From: Pseudomonadota bacterium
Lineage (GTDB): Bacteria; Pseudomonadota; Alphaproteobacteria; JAKJEU01
NCBI GenBank assembly: GCA_022705265.1
Contig: JAKJEU010000063.1
Location: forward strand, 1 to 7,858
Reading direction: 5' to 3'
Length of the DNA: 7,858 nucleotides
Positions 5,641-7,858 of this stretch are shown here, piece by piece. The notes below the pieces were generated by a model. It had not been told where the DNA came from and searched no databases. It worked only from the letters and a program-made list of their open reading frames with translations. The number at the start of each line of letters is the position of its first letter. The first letter of the stretch is position 1. Made by a program: the position numbers and the translations under genes.

Positions 5641-7858
5641 ATGGCAGAGGTTACTGAAAAAGAACTTAACGAAATGTCTATTCTTCCAAGCGATATAGCT
5701 TTGACAAAAGAATTCGTTAAAAAGGGTTCTGTAAGAATTTTTGAGGCTCACAATAAAAGTGAGATGCTTGACGAACAAAGAAATGAAAGTTTATATGTTC
5801 CTGATATCGTTGTGGCATTAGCAAAACTTCAAGACAAAGATGGTATATTCCATATTACCCGAGATGATGAAAATGCTCCATTAAATGTTTCAATTAACAA
5901 TAAGGTTAAACTTGATACTAAGGCTTCTAAATTCATTCAAGAATTAAATGAAACTATAAAAGAGTTTAATGATGACGAAAATATATCAGTTTTAATTTAT
6001 AATAATGACAAGTTTAATGAATACAGGGCTAATCAAAATGGTAAGCCTATGTCAAAACAACAAGCATTATCAGAATTTTTAAGTTCAGAATTTAGTAAAC
6101 AAGTAAGTAAAACTGTGTCATCAATTGTCGCCGATGGTACAGCTAAGGATAGTCCTTTTTCATTATCAGACAGAACAGGTGTAAGTGTCGAAAATTTAAG
6201 AGGAACAGGTCAAGTTTCAGTTGTTGTTATAAGTGATTTTGACAAAGATTTAACCAAAGAAGGTTTGATGGTTCGTGCTCCCGGTGCGAAAAGATTAATC
6301 GAAGAACAAGAAATTTCAGACGAAAGATTAAGAACGATTGTTGCTTCTCATGAAATTCACCATGCTTTTGACGATACTGACTACACAAAATATACTGGAA
6401 TTGAAGGTAAAAGTGTTTTAGGTGAGCTTTATAAAAGACACAGAATGGAAGCAAAGGCTGATATCGGTGCGGCTATTCAATCTTATAAAAAATATGGAGA
6501 TTTAAAGTCTTCAAAATATTGGGAATTTATGAGAGCAAACTTTGTTTACGAAGCAGTAAGAAGTCGTACTATAATGAATGCTGCTTTGATGGGGCAAATT
6601 CCTGGGGTTTATGATAAAAAAAGCATGGATATAGCTTGTGCAAGTAAGGACTTGGCAGAAAAACTTGAAAAAGAAGTAAAAGAAGGCGGTCCAATTGAAA
6701 AAACATTTGATAATTTGCAAAAAAATGCTGAAAGTTTTTCTGCAATCGCTAATTTAGGTATGACGGCTGCTTATGATACTGCCCCTTTGTTGGATAAATT
6801 TCATAAAATGCTTAAAGGTGATAAAAAACTTCAAAAAGACATAATGGGTATGAAGCAAAAAGATGTTAATAAATTGATTGATACCTTCTTGGAAAAAGAA
6901 GATATGACAAAAGAACAATTTGGACAATATATTGTATCCATGGCTCAAACTGGGATTGGCGAAAATGGTATGATGATGGCTCCTAATGATCCTAACTTGA
7001 TGAATGTTTTCAAAAACAAGCAAAGACTTGATAAAGTTATGGGTGTCTCAATGGAGGAAAATTACGCTTTCGAAGATAAAGAAAACGAAAAAATCTTTAA
7101 ATATGTAAATAAAATGATTCATTCTTCGGTTGATGGTTTCTTCTTTGACAAATCTAATAAAAAAGAAGCAATGACAGATTCAAAATATTCAAATTTGAAT
7201 AAATGGATGGATACTTTAACAAGAAAAATTGAAAGAGAAACAATAAACCAAAACGGTAATGAAACCGCAGGTTTTGGCAGAGTTATTACTTCTGAAATTG
7301 ACAGTTTAAGAGAACATAAACAAAGATATTCAAAAGAAAAACTTGAAATAGTTGAAAATTACTTCCTTGGTAATAAAAAAGAGGTGGATTTAAGAATTGC
7401 TTCCGATAAGCAAGTAAGAAAAGATATAGAAAATATGAAATCTTTTGATATTTCCGATTTCAAAGGAGAAGAACTTGTTTCTGTATATATTGAAAATCAA
7501 CTTGCAAAACTTGATTTGGCAGAACAAGGTCTTGCAAAATTGAAAAAAGGAAATGAAAAAGGACTCTCTCCAAAAGCAATGAGAGAAAGAGCAGAGTCTT
7601 TGGAAGTGGTATATGGAGATATTATATCTTATGAAAGACTTGCTCAGGATTTGTCTTCTAAAATGTCCAAGGATAAAGAAGCAAAGAAAACAATAGGAGA
7701 TAGTAGTATCATAAAAAGTAAGGTAACTATTAAATCTGGTGGAAAATTTCCTCATTGGGTAAGAGATTTCTTAATAACTATGAATGAAGGTGCTCCTGAA
7801 TGGCGTGTTGATACTCTTCTTTCAAGAATTGATGAAAAAAGAAAGCTTTTGGCGAAGG
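5641..7858 (+). CDS. Large putative HExxH metallopeptidase, paralog 2 (3' end outside the window)
   Basis: An ATG with a strong ribosome binding site opens a frame of 739 codons that reaches the window edge without a stop. The product is a paralog of the preceding protein along its whole visible length: LTKEFVKKGS, PDIV, KVKLDTKAS (88-96), FNDDEN (109-114), DKFNEYRAN, SVVVISDF and DKDLTKEG all have close counterparts there. HEIHH at 237-241 is the HExxH motif, and E270 in MEAKADIGA, 30 residues after the second ligand histidine, is the likely third zinc ligand. Later shared blocks include KWMDTLTRKIERE, NYFLGNKKE and SGGKFPHWVRDFL (699-711). By alignment about 95 C-terminal residues lie beyond the window. 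No signal peptide or membrane segment is evident. A glycine/methionine-rich stretch (GIGENGMMMAPNDPN) replaces a charged one in paralog 1. Conservation of both zinc motifs suggests both copies are functional. Function and substrate are unknown. Confidence 0.9.
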   Translation, partial: MAEVTEKELNEMSILPSDIALTKEFVKKGSVRIFEAHNKSEMLDEQRNESLYVPDIVVALAKLQDKDGIFHITRDDENAPLNVSINNKVKLDTKASKFIQELNETIKEFNDDENISVLIYNNDKFNEYRANQNGKPMSKQQALSEFLSSEFSKQVSKTVSSIVADGTAKDSPFSLSDRTGVSVENLRGTGQVSVVVISDFDKDLTKEGLMVRAPGAKRLIEEQEISDERLRTIVASHEIHHAFDDTDYTKYTGIEGKSVLGELYKRHRMEAKADIGAAIQSYKKYGDLKSSKYWEFMRANFVYEAVRSRTIMNAALMGQIPGVYDKKSMDIACASKDLAEKLEKEVKEGGPIEKTFDNLQKNAESFSAIANLGMTAAYDTAPLLDKFHKMLKGDKKLQKDIMGMKQKDVNKLIDTFLEKEDMTKEQFGQYIVSMAQTGIGENGMMMAPNDPNLMNVFKNKQRLDKVMGVSMEENYAFEDKENEKIFKYVNKMIHSSVDGFFFDKSNKKEAMTDSKYSNLNKWMDTLTRKIERETINQNGNETAGFGRVITSEIDSLREHKQRYSKEKLEIVENYFLGNKKEVDLRIASDKQVRKDIENMKSFDISDFKGEELVSVYIENQLAKLDLAEQGLAKLKKGNEKGLSPKAMRERAESLEVVYGDIISYERLAQDLSSKMSKDKEAKKTIGDSSIIKSKVTIKSGGKFPHWVRDFLITMNEGAPEWRVDTLLSRIDEKRKLLAK

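Noticed and set aside
5459..5698. A 79-codon + strand open frame between the paralogs
   Set aside because: It starts at TTG without a clear ribosome binding site, runs through the promoter and palindrome, and overlaps the start of the well-supported second paralog in another frame.
7390..7755. A 121-codon minus-strand open frame inside the second paralog
   Set aside because: Its product is rich in Phe, Ser, Ile and Cys, as expected from the reverse complement of Lys/Glu/Asp-rich coding sequence, and the + strand protein is conserved with its paralog here.
3015..7858. The tandem genes as an ImmA/IrrE-type regulator, phage module or toxin-antitoxin system
   Set aside because: The ExxAD motif is reminiscent of ImmA/IrrE, but the proteins are far longer, there is no helix-turn-helix partner, and no phage or small toxin or antitoxin gene is present.

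Overview
The window is AT-rich bacterial DNA with three genes, all on the + strand: the 3' part of an isoleucyl-tRNA synthetase gene (ileS), then two large tandem genes that are clearly paralogous and that I cannot assign to a named family. The IleRS is of the long, eukaryote-like 'type 2' kind. Stretches such as CHGLPAE, SNFETRLDDSYRER and DCWFESGSMPFAQVHYPFENKEW resemble, from memory, the form found in Rickettsia-like and other AT-rich alphaproteobacteria. An AT-rich, possibly host-associated alphaproteobacterium is therefore my best guess, but one housekeeping gene cannot settle it.

Layout: 1-2856 is ileS, missing its 5' end. A strong intrinsic terminator follows at about 2881-2923. A new promoter (about 2944-2971) with an inverted repeat laid over it drives gene 2 (3015-5450, 811 aa). 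A 190-base gap holds a weak hairpin and a second promoter, with a perfect 15-base palindrome beginning inside its -35 box. Gene 3 (from 5641) is open to the window edge: 739 codons with no stop, so its C-terminus lies outside.

The main point of interest is the gene pair. The two proteins align by eye from end to end. Both carry HExxH (HEVHH and HEIHH) followed 30-37 residues later by a conserved MExKADIGA motif. That is the layout of a zincin metallopeptidase whose third zinc ligand is glutamate. Neither has an evident signal peptide or membrane segment, and most of each chain is charged, helical-looking sequence ending in a shared block, SGG(R/K)F..W(I/V)RD(Y/F)L. The pair looks like a duplicated, separately regulated set of large putative metalloproteases of unknown substrate. 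No known partner, transport gene or mobile element is in view to show what they act on, and ileS is probably only a chromosomal neighbour.

I saw no tRNA or rRNA gene, CRISPR array, insertion sequence or attachment site. No gap between genes exceeds 300 bases.
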